Assembly: GCA_020205615.1 (NCBI GenBank)
Contig: CM035170.1
Location: 11,524,980-11,588,979 of the forward strand
DNA length: 64,000 nucleotides
Source of the DNA: Panax quinquefolius
Lineage: Eukaryota; Streptophyta; Magnoliopsida; Apiales; Araliaceae
Direction: 5' to 3'
Below the pieces are notes generated by a model that was not told the DNA's origin, did not search any database, and saw only the letters and a program-made list of their open reading frames with translations. Positions within the stretch are counted from its first letter, which is position 1, and every line of letters begins with the position of its first letter. Below are positions 33,130-44,848 of this stretch, piece by piece. Made by a program: the position numbers and the translations under genes.

Positions 33130-34094
33130 TGTGAGATCCCAAATTTTATGAATAAAGATTTAAATTTCTCGAAATATTTTTTTAAATATTAAGGTGTGGA
33201 TTTGATATAATGTTATAGTTGTGGGTAATATTTATAAATTTTGCAAAGTATGCAAGTGGTTATATAATATTTGATTGGTAGGGGAATATTCATTTTAACA
33301 GGTAATATTCGTACGACGGCACAATCATTGGTGGACCCCACAACGAAAGTATTGTCGTAGTAAGAAAACGATAGAATTATCTTTTTATAAAATTAACGGC
33401 GGAAGTGTTACCATTAAAACTGTTAAACAACCCGGTAGTAAAAGTACAGTAATACGTGTGGTTGCATAGTAGCACACGGTATTAGTTATTGATGCTTACG
33501 TGAGAAGTCACTCAATAATACTCAATTATTGCTACAGTAATTGCTGCATCATATCTCTCATATTATTGATTTGATTATTGTCATAGTATCATCTGCATTA
33601 TATGTTATATTATTAAATCAATAATTGAGACGACAAAGTTATTCATATTATTAAATTGCAATATTTACAATGTCTAGAAGTTCTGTCAAGGAGAGGTTTG
33701 GTCACCTAATTGCGCGCCAATAGGGAGAAATTCTTATTGGAAAGCCCCCTCTTTCCTGGGAACGACCAGATTGTTAAATATTGTGAGTTATAATATTAAT
33801 AATGAATAAGTTCGTGTTGATTAAAGATGAATTTTATAGTTCCGATGTGTTGAAATTATTTGTGTTAGTGGAAATCGACATTTGTTTCAATAATAATTGA
33901 TGTCTGGAGGTTATATTATTCAATCGGGTATTCGGGGTACTTTTCGTGTCGGAGTACTATTCACGAGTTACTATTCACGAGTTACTATTTATGAGTTACT
34001 ATTCACGGGCTACTATTCACCTGAAAAATATATTTCTTTTTGGTCCAAATCATTTTTGGGTACAATATTATTTCATGAAGAGATGTGCTAATTT

Positions 34095-34285
34095 TTTAGA
34101 CCGTTGGTTGATGATATAATAGTAAATCAATATGGACCGCTGGTGGAAAGTTATAATAGTAAATCAATATGGATCGCTGGTTTAAAGTTTTAATAATAAA
34201 TCAGTATGGACCGTTGCTTTAAGTTTTAATAGTAAACCAATATGGACCGTCTGTTTAAAAGTAAATCAATCTGGACCGTTCATGA
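34095..34285 (+). repeat. ~42-bp tandem repeats upstream of the LTR TATA box
   Basis: Units contain 'agtaaatcaatatggaccg' then 'ctggtttaaagttttaat'. The C 3' LTR has the same array at about 41050-41210, and the chimeric LTR keeps about one and a half units at 43155-43205. The placement 30-220 bp upstream of the TATA suggests repeated promoter elements. Confidence 0.65.
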
Positions 34286-34310
34286 ATTAGTTACTATTCA
34301 GTCCATTCTC

Positions 34311-34320
34311 CTATAAATAG
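34311..34320 (+). promoter_or_regulatory. TATA box of C 5' LTR
   Basis: CTATAAATAG, followed about 100 bp later by the putative splice donor. The C 3' LTR has the same at 41248-41257. Confidence 0.65.
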
Positions 34321-35129
34321 AAGCTCATTCCTTCATTATTTCTTACGAATTCACTGAAACTATAGAGAGAAAGAAGAAAAATATTCTGCTACTTCACAAC
34401 TCCAGTATTCAGTTTTTCTAAGGTAAAGGATATTATTTGTTGTACTCGTAAGGGGTATTATTTCTTTCGTATTCATAAAGAGAATTCTGTTATTCCATTC
34501 TTTATTATTATGTTGGAATAACATGTATATGCGAAGTTCCGCATACATGGTAAAATTCTTCTGTTATTCCATTCTTATTATTCTGTTGGAATAACCCGTT
34601 TATGCGAAGTACCGCATACATGGTGAAATTCTTCTAATATTCTATTCTTTATTATTCTCGCTTTAATATCCTCGTCGTGCAATGCGTTCGCCGACTGGTT
34701 CCATTATTTATTATTCTCGTTTAATATCCTCACATGCGTGCGTTACGCATGACCCTTTCCATTATTTATTATTTTGTTGAGAATAACTTTTATGCGTGTG
34801 GTCTATCGCGTGCATGGTGGTGAATTCTTCTATTATTTCATTCTTTATTATTACATTGGAATAACTTTGCTCACGTGGATTATCACATGCATGGTGAATG
34901 ATCCTTTGTATTCATTCCTTATTAAATTGTAGAAATGATCTGTTTACGTGGATTATGATGAAAGTCATAATAAAAGCATTGGACTGATGAAAATCATGGG
35001 TATATGTAGTATTAGTAAGTGTTATGATGAGTTATGTTGGTTATTATGTGAAAACATGAAAGTTTCTTAGAAATCACAAAGGGTTGAAAATCAGATTTTG
35101 GTGAAAATGAAACATGAAATTCAATTGAC

Positions 35130-36310
35130 TAGGAGTGAGCAAAAAATGGATAAAACCGAATTATCGAACAAAACCGAATTTTTTAAACCGAATTATTTCG
35201 GTTTTTCATTTTTTTTTCTAATTTCGGTTATATCCAATTTATTATTCGGTATTCGATTTCGGATTCGGTTTTAAAAAACAACTAATTCGGGTATCCGAAT
35301 TACCGAATTTATTAATTAAAAAATACTAATTTTTTACTTGTATGGGCCGTATGGCGGTAGGAGTCTAGGAGACTAAGAGAGTAAAAGGTATCTTATATGT
35401 ATTATATATGACTATATTATATTAGACTATTACTCTATTAGTATTCCATTTTGAGTTGGACTCTCAGAAATCAGAAGTCAGATCCAACTCATCTGGTCAT
35501 CCCAAATCCCATTTCGCATTATCTCATATCCCGTATCCTCTTTCCTCTCCGCCTCTCAGTTTCGACCATATCCTCTTTCTTCTCTGCCTCCGCCTATCGA
35601 TTTCGATTTCTCCATCTCTCTCAATCTCTGGCCTCTGGCTTACCCTTCGCAGTTGGCAGCTCCCTGTGAGTCGGCGAGTTTTATAAGGATGTGATTTGGG
35701 TTTTAAGATCTTGGTGCTTTGTTGGGGCTGGGGTTTTGGATGATGGATCCGTTCGGATCTGGTTTCCCTTTTACCGATCTTGAACTGCTTGCCGATTTCT
35801 GTTGGTCGATTCCAATGGTTTTGCGCGGACGGTTTATTCGCGTGTTTTCTAATCTGGATCTTTTATTTATTTTCCATCTTTTTATGTTCAGTTTAGGGTG
35901 ATTTCTTTGATGTTTTCCAGTTGATATGGGTTTGTCCCGATTTGGTATCATGTTGTATTTATTGCCTATTTAGTTCATGTTCATATTTTGGTTTATTTTT
36001 TATTGGGACGATTTCTGATTTTACTGCTCCGCTTTGTTCTTAGCAGTATCCATAGTGGGTCTGTTTTAATTAGCTCGTCGATAGTTCGAATGTAATGGTT
36101 TACAATTCGGTAATGATTTTTTTTTGTTGTAAATAATAACAGACAGGTTCGGTTATTAACCGAAATATCCAAATTTATAATTCGGTATTCAGTAATTCGA
36201 TTATTGTCAAATTCGGTTAATAATTCGGATAGTGAAATTATGATTATTTCGGTATTCTGTTATAACCGAATAACCTATTCGGTTCGGTTATAACCGAATG
36301 ATCAGTCCTA
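35130..36310. mobile_element. hAT-type non-autonomous element, 1,181 bp
   Basis: The left end is TAGGAGTGAGCA and the right end, reverse complemented, is TAGGACTGATCA. The 8-bp duplication CAATTGAC is exact on both sides (35122-35129 and 36311-36318). Subterminal regions carry repeated aaccgaatta/taattcggtt motifs. The interior (about 35450-36110) is markedly richer in C and T and looks like a gene 5' region: CT-rich leader, 'ctccctgtgagtcggcgag' as a possible intron donor, and a short open frame 35719-35901. No transposase is readable. Confidence 0.9.
35450..36110 (+). other. Gene-leader-like cargo inside the hAT element
   Basis: A CT-rich stretch (tcctctttcctctccgcctc) precedes possible splice donors. 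Short frames at 35451-35669, 35456-35686 and 35719-35901 have no recognised family. The composition differs sharply from the AT-rich flanks. It could be a captured host 5' UTR and first intron, or the promoter and leader of the parent hAT transposase gene. Confidence 0.4.
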
Positions 36311-37259
36311 CAATTGACCATATCTCCTATTATATTTCAAATTTTTGAGTGTGGTCAAGTTCTAGAGTTAGATCTATCAGTTTTCTAACTTATCTAAGTG
36401 GAATCACTGGAAAAGGTGTTGTAGATTTTTGTGTGGACTGATTTTAGCAAAGGAGTCAAAAATTGCAAAGTACTAATAGCTACTGCCCAGAAATTTAAAA
36501 GGGCATTTTCGGCCACTTAATTTGTGAGAAATATTTCGGCCTTTTGGGACATGGAAATATATGGTATAAAGTACCTCCTGTCCAAAAATGAGCTCATTCC
36601 GACTTAAAATGAGCAAGTTATGACTATTTCAATATTTAGGTTATTTCGACGAAAAACGCTATAACCGGAGTTCTATAACTCCGATGACCATGAAATTTAA
36701 ACTGGAAGCTCGTGTTAATATGTGTAAGATCCCTTAAGATTTGGGAATTTACGGAGTTAAACTTGAGGTAGCTAATTTCTTAAGGAATTAATTAGAAATT
36801 AATTTTTGAAAAATAGTAAATGAATTTTATAAATTTCGAGAAAAATATATGCTCAATATGGGACTATATTCTACTAAATCCCAGAAAAGAAATATTTTTT
36901 GGACTGATTTGGTATTTTTCATGAAAATAATCTAGTTATGAATAAATGAGTTAAATATGTTATGTGAAGTAACAAATGAAAAATAGGATTTTATGGCTTG
37001 GGAATCCTATATAGGGTATATGCAGATTTTTGATAAGGGATTTGATCATTGGTGATTATATCTTATGAGTATGGCATTTTTGAATGATTAAATGCATTAT
37101 TAGGTAAAGTGTAAACAATTGAAATAAATTGTTTATAAGTTTAAGAAGTGATTAAAATATTGTTATAATATTAATAATATTAGATTATGAGTTTATTAAG
37201 TGATTGATAATATTTGGATAAATTTAAAGTCTTTAATATTTATCCTTATTTTCGTTTGA

Positions 37260-38109
37260 TTAATGCTTATATCATTGTCATCATTCTCATGCTTATATTG
37301 TGATGAAAGTCATCTTTGGCTTACGTGCATAGATGGACTTGGTGTGATTATGACCAGGAATTATTCGGTGTAATTAGGACCGTAATGTGATGAATGATGT
37401 GGTAAAAATCCTCAGTGGCCTGTAGTGCATTGATGGACAGTTTTTGGTATAATTATGACCAGGGATTATTCGGTATAGTCATGACCATTGATGATTTAAT
37501 GAATATCCTTGGCCCGTAATGCAGGGATGATTCGATGATGTGGTTTATTTATTAAGATGAGTCTCAGCGATAAACATTGATGAAAATATTTTAAAATCAC
37601 AGAAGTTAGTAGATATCATGCTCTACTTGACTCTTCTAATGGATTGCTTATTCCGCTGCAGTTAAACTTGATGTCTATTGTATTATATCAGTTGTTATAT
37701 TGTTGAAGACTAATGATAATTTATTCTATATTATCTTAGTCATAATATTTCTTACTGGGCTAGTTGAGCTCACCCTTTCTTTCACTATTCTCTTCAGGAA
37801 ATGAGAATATAGCTGGGACGAGTCGGGAAATGGAATGACAGTCCAGATGATAGCATTAGTATTCCTCACTATTCTGTTAAATAGTGTGATAATAAATGTA
37901 ATGAGTACTGAATTTGAGTTTGTATACTGTCTATGAGGACTCCATTGAGAGTGGATATTGTTTAGAAGGCAATATTCTTGATTAAACTCTTAGTTTATGT
38001 TTGTAGTATTTTACACGACAGTTGTATAATTAAGTTGTATTTGATTTATGTACCATATATTTGGCGACTCAAGATGGGTGATGTATACCTATATTTTGGG
38101 GGCGTCACA
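37260..38109 (+). repeat. 5' LTR of element C, second part
   Basis: Resumes with 'tatcattgtcatcattctcatgc', then hairpin units (ATCCTTG / GCCCGTAATG at about 37505), the acceptor-like TTCTCTTCAG (cut at 37797), a small internal duplication of the 'gaggactccattgagag' region at about 37900-37950 and the end GGGGGCGTCACA. Confidence 0.88.
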
Positions 38110-38111
38110 GT

Positions 38112-38123
38112 TGGTTTCAAAGC
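38112..38123 (+). other. Primer binding site of element C
   Basis: TGGTTTCAAAGC, two bases after the LTR end, close to the tRNA-iMet complement. Confidence 0.68.
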
Positions 38124-38296
38124 TTATGGATATGATCCCTGGCTGAGATGTGAGACAAGAACTAGGAGGGGAGAGACGGGAAATTCCTTCGCTAGTATGA
38201 CCTACCTAAGTGTATGTGGTATTTAATTGGTCGGTCAGAGTATAGGGATAATATGTGGCATGTTAACTAACCCTTGTTTTGTGACAGTGTTTAAAA

Positions 38297-38690
38297 ATGG
38301 CATCTGAAAATGTTGAGATCAGCAATGAAGCACATGAGACCGTTGAGTCACCAACGATCAATACCTAGGATAACGAGCAATAACACGATAATAATCGTAC
38401 CGGTGGCAACGGCCATCGGAACACTGATAACTATCGTGGGGGAAATTATCATGCCAAGAATGGTAACCACTTCGGTGGTAATCATGGCCAAGACAATAGA
38501 AGTGGAAATTTCAAGAAGAGAAGGTCATTTAGCTCGATTTTATCGTATAGTGAAGTCAAGACCAGCTGGAATGGTGGCACCAAAGGCGGATACGGACAAA
38601 ACAAAGTCGGTGGTTTCAGGGAGAGCATTTTTCGTGACTTCTCATAAAGCGAGTAACCCGAACGAAGTTAGCACGGGTTAGTTAATTATA
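38297..38690 (+). pseudogene. gag: gag remnant of element C, internally deleted
   Basis: ATG 38297 opens MASENVEISNEAHETVESP, which then joins directly to the Gly/Asn-rich linker (NHFGGNHGQDNRSGNFKKR, other frame) just before the zinc knuckles. The gag core of about 230 codons is gone. The knuckles are reduced to a trace (GHLARF at about 38525). Confidence 0.8.
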
Positions 38691-39055
38691 AATTCTTGCG
38701 AAGTCTATACCTTATTAGATACCGATTCTACCCACTCTTTTATTTCTCTTACTTGCGCTCAATGTTTAAATTTGACTCTGGAGAAATTAGACTTTGACTT
38801 ATCTGTTGAAACTTCGTTTGGAGAAACCTTCGTTACATCCACTGTTTATAAATCTTGTTGATTCAAATTGACACTTTCACGTTACCTGTCGATCTTATCT
38901 CTTTCAAAATACTTGCCTTTGATGTGATTTTAGGAATCGATTGGTTAACTACTCATCAAGCTTTTTGTAAGGTTATTAGCTTTCATATTCCTAATCAACC
39001 TGTTATGCGAATTCAAGCAACCAAACCGCTAAAGTCAATCATTGTCATATCAAGT
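38691..39055 (+). pseudogene. Protease remnant of element C
   Basis: The protease region is readable: the site has changed from DTGSTHSF to DTDSTHSF, so the catalytic Gly is lost. A one-base loss near 38860 shifts the frame, and [16 protein letters not shown] is readable after it. Sequence homologous to '[11 protein letters not shown]' is cut at SSHK by the 152-bp GC-rich block. Confidence 0.8.
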
Positions 39056-39207
39056 CATAAGTAAAGAGCCTCGAGCCTTTCGCTGGTGACTTCCTTGGGT
39101 GGAATGCACCGAAGCCAGACTTCCTGTAGGCGACGTCGTGAATGACGATGACAAGTTGATAGGTATCAATGTGATGTACTATCCAAGTCTTGGATGAGGG
39201 TCACAGT
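39056..39207 (+). repeat. 152-bp GC-rich block, second copy
   Basis: Shares its start (cataagtaaagagcc), middle (gatgcaccg-like, gataggtatcaa) and end (gtcac.gt) with 25231-25384, at roughly two-thirds identity by eye. Here it replaces about 90 bp of pol between protease and RT. It matches nothing else in the window. Confidence 0.65.
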
Positions 39208-40049
39208 TTTGAATGATATTTCTATTGTTAATAAATTTCCTGACGAATTCTTGAAGACTTCTTAGCGTAGACCTAGAGCGTGAAATCGAATTTTTTATTG
39301 ACGCCAGTATAAAACCCATTTTTAAAAACCTCAAATATTTTCTTCACCTAAAACGAACGTAACATGTGCCAAAGACGTTGGCTTGAGCTGTTGAAAATTA
39401 CGATCGTACCATTCAATATCATCGTGGAAGAGCGAACGTGGTAGCTGACGCGTTGAGCAGAAGATCGTATGCATTTACGAGTGCGATGTTGTTAACACAA
39501 AGACCCATTTCATATAACTTACAAATGATGAAGATAGAGTTAAAGACTCTAGGGACCCACGTGAAGATTACGAATATACGAGTAGAATCGACTTTAATCG
39601 ATAAAGTTAAAGCCGTTCAAGCTACACACCCGAATCTGATGAATGTGAAGAAGAAGGTTCAAGAGGGAGTTATTTTAAAAGCAAGAGTTACTGAAGAAAG
39701 GAAATCTCAACCCTCGATTTTATTGGCCCATTTAAAATCCTTGATCGAGTAGGAACTGTGGCCTATAGACTCATTTTACCGCCAAGTATGTCGCATGTTC
39801 ATAACGTTTTTCACGTATCGATGTTACGTAAATATGTGGATGACCCGAACCACGTTATTAAATTAGAACTACACGAGATATCAGAAGATTTAACGTATGA
39901 GAAGCTACGTGTTAAAATCTTGGATAAGAAGGATCATATTCAACACTCAAAGGTTATACCTCAAGAGTTAGAATCTGAAATGAAGTTAAGATATCCTCAT
40001 CTCTTCGGCATAACAGGTACGTACATAAATTTTGAGGGCAAAATTTCAT
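39208..40049 (+). pseudogene. Fused RT/RNase H/integrase/tail scraps of element C
   Basis: A short RT N-terminal piece ([14 protein letters not shown]) at 39208-39325 jumps to the end of RNase H (about 39326-39430), then the linker and integrase N-terminal part (39438-39700: [13 protein letters not shown] and [15 protein letters not shown]). The whole integrase core is missing. The piece 39758-39960 has [17 protein letters not shown] and [17 protein letters not shown], and a further small deletion enters the chromodomain-like tail ([15 protein letters not shown]). No catalytic residue of RT or integrase remains. Confidence 0.83.
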
Positions 40050-40061
40050 AAGGAGGGGAGA
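40050..40061 (+). other. Polypurine tract of element C
   Basis: AAGGAGGGGAGA, directly before the 3' LTR start, which is mutated to TTTGAGACCCC. Confidence 0.8.
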
Positions 40062-40062
40062 T

Positions 40063-42472
40063 TTTGAGACCCCAAATTTTATGAATAAAGATTTAAATTT
40101 TTCAAAATAATTTTTTAAATATTATGGTGTGGATTTGATATAATGTTATAGTCATGGGTAATATTTATAAATTTTGCAAAATATGTAAGTGGTTATATAA
40201 TATTCGATTAGTCGGAGAATATTCGTTTTAACAGGGAATATTAAATGCGACGACACAATCATTAGTGGACCCCAGAATTCAAGTATTATTGTAGTAGTAA
40301 GAAAAACGACGTAATTATCTTTTATAAAAATAACGACGAAAGTGTTACCATTAAACTGTTGAACTATCCGGTAGTAAAAAGTACAATGAACGCAGCAGTT
40401 GCGTAGTAGCACGGGTATTGGTTATTGATGCTTACGTGAGAAGTCACTCAAGAATACTCAATTATTGCTACGATAATTCTTTGCATCATATCTCTCATAT
40501 TATTGATTTGATTATTGTCACAAAGATCATCTCGCATTATATGTTATATTATTAAATCAATAATTGAGACGACAAAGTTATTCATATTATTAAATTGCAA
40601 TATTTACAATGTCTAGAAGTTACGTCGAGGAGAGGTTTGGTCACCTAATTGCGGCTATGATGGGAGAAATCCTTATTGAAAGCCCCTCTTTCACGGGAAC
40701 GCACCGGTTGTTAAATATTGTGAGTTATAATATTAATGATGAATAAGTTCGTGTTGATTAGAGATGAATTTTATAGTTCCATTGTGTTGAAATTATTTGT
40801 GTTGGTGGAAATTGACATTTTTTTCGATAATAATTGATGTCTGGAGGTTATATTGTTCAATTGGGTATTCGGGGCACTTTTCGTGTCGGAGTACTATTCA
40901 TAAGTTACTATTCATGAGTCACTATTCACGAGTTACTATTCACGAGGTACTATTCACCCGAAAAATATATTTCTTTTCGGTCCAAATCATTTTTTTGTAC
41001 AATATTATTCCATGAGGAGATGTGCTAATTTTTCAGACCGTTGGTTGAAGATATATTAGTAAATAAATATGGACCGCTGGTGGAAAGTTATAATAGTAAA
41101 TCAATATGGATCGCTGGTTTAAAGTTTTAATAGTAAATTAGTATGGACCGTTGCTTTAAGTTTTAATAGTAAACCAATATGGACCGTCCGTTTAAAAGTA
41201 AATTAATCTGGTCAGTTCATGAATTAGTTACTATTCAGTCCATTCTCCTATAAATAGAAGCTCATTCATTCATTATTTCTTATGAATTCACTGAAACTCT
41301 AGAGAGAGAAACTATAGAGAGAAAGAAGAAAAATATTCTGCTACTTCACTACTCCAGTATTCAGTTCTTCTAAGGTAAGGGATATTATTTGTTGTACTCG
41401 TAAGGGGTATTATTTCTTTTGTATTCATAAAGAGAACTTCTGTTATTCCATTCTTTATTATTATGTTGGAATAACCTGTATATGCGAAGTTTCGCATACA
41501 TGGTGAAATTCTTCTGTTATATCATTCTTATTATTCTGTTGGAATAACCCGTTTATGCGAAGTACCGCATACATGGTGAAATTCTTCTAATATTACGTTC
41601 TTGATTATTCTGTTGGAATATCCTGTCTGTGCGTTTATGCCATACTTGGTTCCATTATTTATTATGAAAGTTATCATTGGCTTACGTGCATAGATGGACT
41701 TGGTGTGATTATGACCAGGAATTATTCGGTGTAATCAGGACCGTAATGTTATGAATGATGTGGTAAAAATCCTCAGTGGCCTGTAGTGCATTGATGGACA
41801 GTTTTTGGTATGATTATGACCAAGGATTATTCGGTATAGTCATGACCATTGATGATTTAATGAATATCCTTAGCCCGTAGTGCAGGGATGATTCGATGAT
41901 ATGGTTTATTTATTAAGCTGAGTCTCAGCGATAAACATTATTGAAAATATTTTAAAATCCTAGAAGTTAGTAGATATCATGCTCTACTTGACACTTCGAA
42001 TGGATTGCTTATTCCACTACAGTTAAACTTGATGTCTATTGTATTCTATCAGTTGATATACTGTTGAAGACTAATGATAATTTATTTTGTATTATCTTAG
42101 TCATAATATTTCTTACTAGGCTAGTTGAGCTCACCCTTTATTTCACTGTTCTCTTCAGGAAATGAGAATATAGCTGGGACGAGTCATAAAAGCGAGTAAC
42201 AAATCCGTATGATAGCATTAGTAGTCCTCACTATTCTGTTAAATAATGTGATAATAAATGTAATGAGGACTGAATTTGAGTTTATATACTGTCTATGAGG
42301 ACTCCATTGAGAGTGGATATTGTCTAGAAGGCAATATTCTTGATTAAACTCTCAGTTTATGTTTTGTCGTATTTTACACGACAGTTGTATAATTAAGTTG
42401 TATTTGATTTATACACCATGTATTTGGCGACTTAAGATGGGTGATGTATACCTATATTTTGGGAGCGTCACA
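40063..42472 (+). repeat. 3' LTR of element C
   Basis: Follows the 5' LTR through the 'actattcacgag' array (about 40890-40960), ~42-bp repeats (41050-41210), TATA 41248-41257, donor-like AAG|GTAAGGG (41374/41375) and part of the 80-bp array. A deletion at about 41660 joins directly to the hairpin region. The acceptor-like TTCTCTTCAG is cut at 42158 and the end is GGGAGCGTCACA. The 5' LTR's foreign insert is absent. Confidence 0.88.
41375..42158 (+). other. Putative leader intron in the C 3' LTR
   Basis: AAG|GTAAGGGAT to TTCTCTTCAG|GAAATG, 784 bp. Shorter than in other copies because the array deletion lies inside it; both splice-site motifs are kept. Confidence 0.4.
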
Positions 42473-42575
42473 GTTGGTATCAAAGCTTAGGGATATGATC
42501 CCTAGCTGAGATGTGAGACAAGAACTAGGAGGGGAGAGACGGGGAATTCCTTCGCTAGTATGACCTACCTAAGTT
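42473..42575 (+). other. PBS and leader fragment after the C 3' LTR
   Basis: TGGTATCAAAGC (42475-42486) and the leader 'actaggaggggagagacggg' to 'cctacctaag' follow the LTR exactly as in elements A and D, then stop. The LTR therefore also served as the 5' LTR of another copy whose body was deleted. Confidence 0.75.
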
Positions 42576-44848
42576 ATTAATATTATTATTTGCAATATTA
42601 ACGATGTCTAGAAGTTCTGCCAATGAGAGGTTTGGTCACCTAATTGCGCGTCAATAGGGAGAAATCCTTATTGAAAAGCCCCCTCTTTCCTGAGAACGAC
42701 CTGGTCGATTAATATGGTGAATTATAATAAAGGTGATAAGTTTTGTTTTATTATTATTATAAATATAATAAAACAGAAAAATTTTTATATAAAACAAAAT
42801 ACTTTTATAAAGTTATTTGTTTTATTAGACTATAAATAGAATATATGATATTCTATTATGCATAGTGTTTGCATATAAGGTCTCCATATATAGTATTTGC
42901 ATAGTAAAATCATTTTATATAAAATGTAATCTTTTATAAAGTTATTTGTTTTAGTAGACTATAAATAGAATATATAATATTCTATTATGCATAGTGTTTG
43001 CATAGTGCTACTGCATAGTGTTTGCATAGTAAAATCTTTTTATATAAAAAATGAATACTTTTATAAAGTTATTCGTTTTATTATATTATAAATAGAATAT
43101 ATTATATTTTATTTAAAAGATTTGTTTTATTAAAATATTTTATTAATACTGCATAGTAAATGAATATGGACCGTCCGTTTAAAAGTAAATCAATCTGGAC
43201 CGTTCATGAATTAGTTACTATTCAGTCCATTCTCCTGTAAATAGAAGCTCATTCCTTCATTATTTCTTATGAATTCACTAAAACTTTAGAGAGAGAAACT
43301 ATAGAGAGAAAGAAGAAAAGTATTCTGCTACTTCACTACTCCTATATCCAGTTTCTTCTAAGGTTAGGGATATTATTTGTTGTACTCGTAAGGGGTATTA
43401 TTTATTTCATCTTCATGAAGAGAACTTCTGTTATTCCATTCTTTATCATTATGTTGGAATAACTTTTTTTATCTGAGCACCGTGTACATGGTGAAATTCT
43501 TCTGTTATTCCATTCTTTATTATTACATTTGGAACATCCCGTCATGCAAGCGTTTACGCATGACTGATTCTCATTCTTTATTATTACATTGGAACATCAC
43601 ATGCATGCGGTTTACGCATGACTTTGTTCCGTTCTTTATTATTACATTGGAATAACATATGCATGCGATTACATCGCATGCCTGGTGATTTCTTTTGTTA
43701 TTCCATTCTTTATTATACTCAGTTGGTTAAAGTTTTGATTTCTATACTCCATGAAATTAGTGGAATATCCTTGATATTTGCGCTTCATCCAGTATCTTTT
43801 TATGGAAATATTCTTCTGAGCATTCTTAAATTTTTACTCCACAAAGCAATATCATGTTGACAATTTGAACGTTATTGGTTCCTGGATAAATTAATTCTTG
43901 AACTTGTTTTATTGAATTATTATGTCATTATCATCATCCTCATGTTTATATTATGTTGAAAGACATCTGTGGCCTGTAGTGCATAGATGGACTTGGTATG
44001 ATTATGTCCATGGATTATTCGGTATAATCATGACAGTAATGTTACAAATGATGTGAAAAAAATCCTCATTGGCCCGTAGTGCATTGATGGACAGTTTTTG
44101 GTATGATTATGGCTATGGATTCTCTTCGGCCAAGGGTGCAAAGATGAATTATTTTATGGCATGATCCGGGACTGTTGATGAAAACACGATTATCTTTGGC
44201 CCGTAGTGCATGAATAATTCGTGGTCGTGATACTAAAGAATATCCTTGGCCTGTAGTGCAGGGATGATTTAATGATGTGGATTATTTATTAAGCTAAGTC
44301 TCAACAATAAAAGTGATGAAAAACCTTTTAAGTCATAGAAGATAGTAGATTTTATTCTCTACTTGACTCTTCTAATGGATTGTTTGTTCCGCTGCAGTTA
44401 AACTTGATGGTTGTTATATTGTATCAGTTTAACACTGTTGAAGGCTAACGATAATTTATTCTGCATTATCTTAGTCATAATATTTTTTACTGGGCTAGTT
44501 GAGCTCACCCCTTTTGCTTTCATTGTTCTCTTCAGGAAATGAGAACGTAGCAGGGAACGGAGTGACGGTCCAGATGATAGCATTAGTAGTCCTCACTATT
44601 CTATGAAATAGTGTGATTATAAATGTAATAAGATTGAATTTGAGTGTGGATATTGTCTAGATGACAATAGTCGTGTTAAAACTCTCAGATTATGTTTTGC
44701 CGTATTTTGAATTTAAATACTATCTAGAAGATAATATTTGTATTAAAACTCACAGCTCATGTTGTATAATTAAGTTTGTATTTGAATTCTGTACCATGTA
44801 TTTGGCGACTCAAGATGGGTGATGTATACCTATTTTGGGGGCGTCACA
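42576..44848 (+). repeat. Chimeric LTR with AT-rich replacement segment
   Basis: Begins in mid-LTR ('ttattaatattattatttgc'), holds the 'gaggtttggtcacctaattgcg' block, then loses LTR similarity at about 42735. It regains it at about 43155 ('tgaatatggaccgtccg') and continues through a TATA-like CTGTAAATAG (43235-43244), 80-bp array, hairpin units (about 43966-44265), TTCTCTTCAG (cut at 44535) and GGGGGCGTCACA. Confidence 0.82.
42736..43153 (+). repeat. ~128-bp AT-rich triplication with TATA-like cores
   Basis: Three units start with 'cttttataaagttatt' at about 42802, 42931 and 43058. Each has 'actataaatagaatatat' (the third decayed) and 'gcatagtgtttgcatagta'. It stands where other LTRs have the 'actattcacgag' and start of the ~42-bp arrays, upstream of the TATA position. 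Confidence 0.75.

Larger units (their letters stand above)
33130..34955 (+). repeat. 5' LTR of element C, first part
   Basis: Begins TGTGAGATCCCAAATTTTATG. It holds 'actattcacgagtt' units (about 33955-34020), four to five units of about 42 bp with 'aatatggaccg' (34095-34285), a TATA (34311-34320), a donor-like AAG|GTAAAGG (34422/34423) and the 80-bp array. Parts of the array near 34660-34800 are scrambled by CTG-to-CG type changes. Confidence 0.87.
34956..37259. repeat. Foreign repeat DNA inside the C 5' LTR (carries a hAT element)
   Basis: LTR similarity stops at 'acgtggatta' and returns at 'taatgcttatatcattgtc'. The segment between is unlike the gypsy family. At 36723 it contains 'tgtaagatcccttaagattt', which looks like the start of another LTR family, preceded by 'cgctataaccggagttctat'. 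About 290 bp of the C LTR seem to be missing at the junctions. No coding sequence is seen outside the hAT element. Confidence 0.55.
33130..42472 (+). mobile_element. Element C: internally collapsed gypsy copy with both LTRs
   Basis: 5' LTR 33130-38109 (holding a foreign insert), PBS at 38112, about 1.95 kb of internal sequence, PPT at 40050 and a 3' LTR from 40063 to 42472. At least four internal deletions removed most of gag, RT, RNase H and the integrase core but left PBS and PPT. The left flank is TGTAC; no matching duplication was found on the right, so later rearrangement is likely. The 3' LTR is followed by another PBS and leader instead of unique DNA. Confidence 0.82.

Noticed and set aside
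34660..34800. A different repeat family within the C LTR array
   Set aside because: The odd sequence is explained by CTG/CAG-to-CG type changes applied to ordinary 80-bp units.
35719..35901. 60-codon frame in the hAT interior as a host gene
   Set aside because: Too short, with no recognised domain; it is more likely leader or intron sequence of captured or parental gene DNA.
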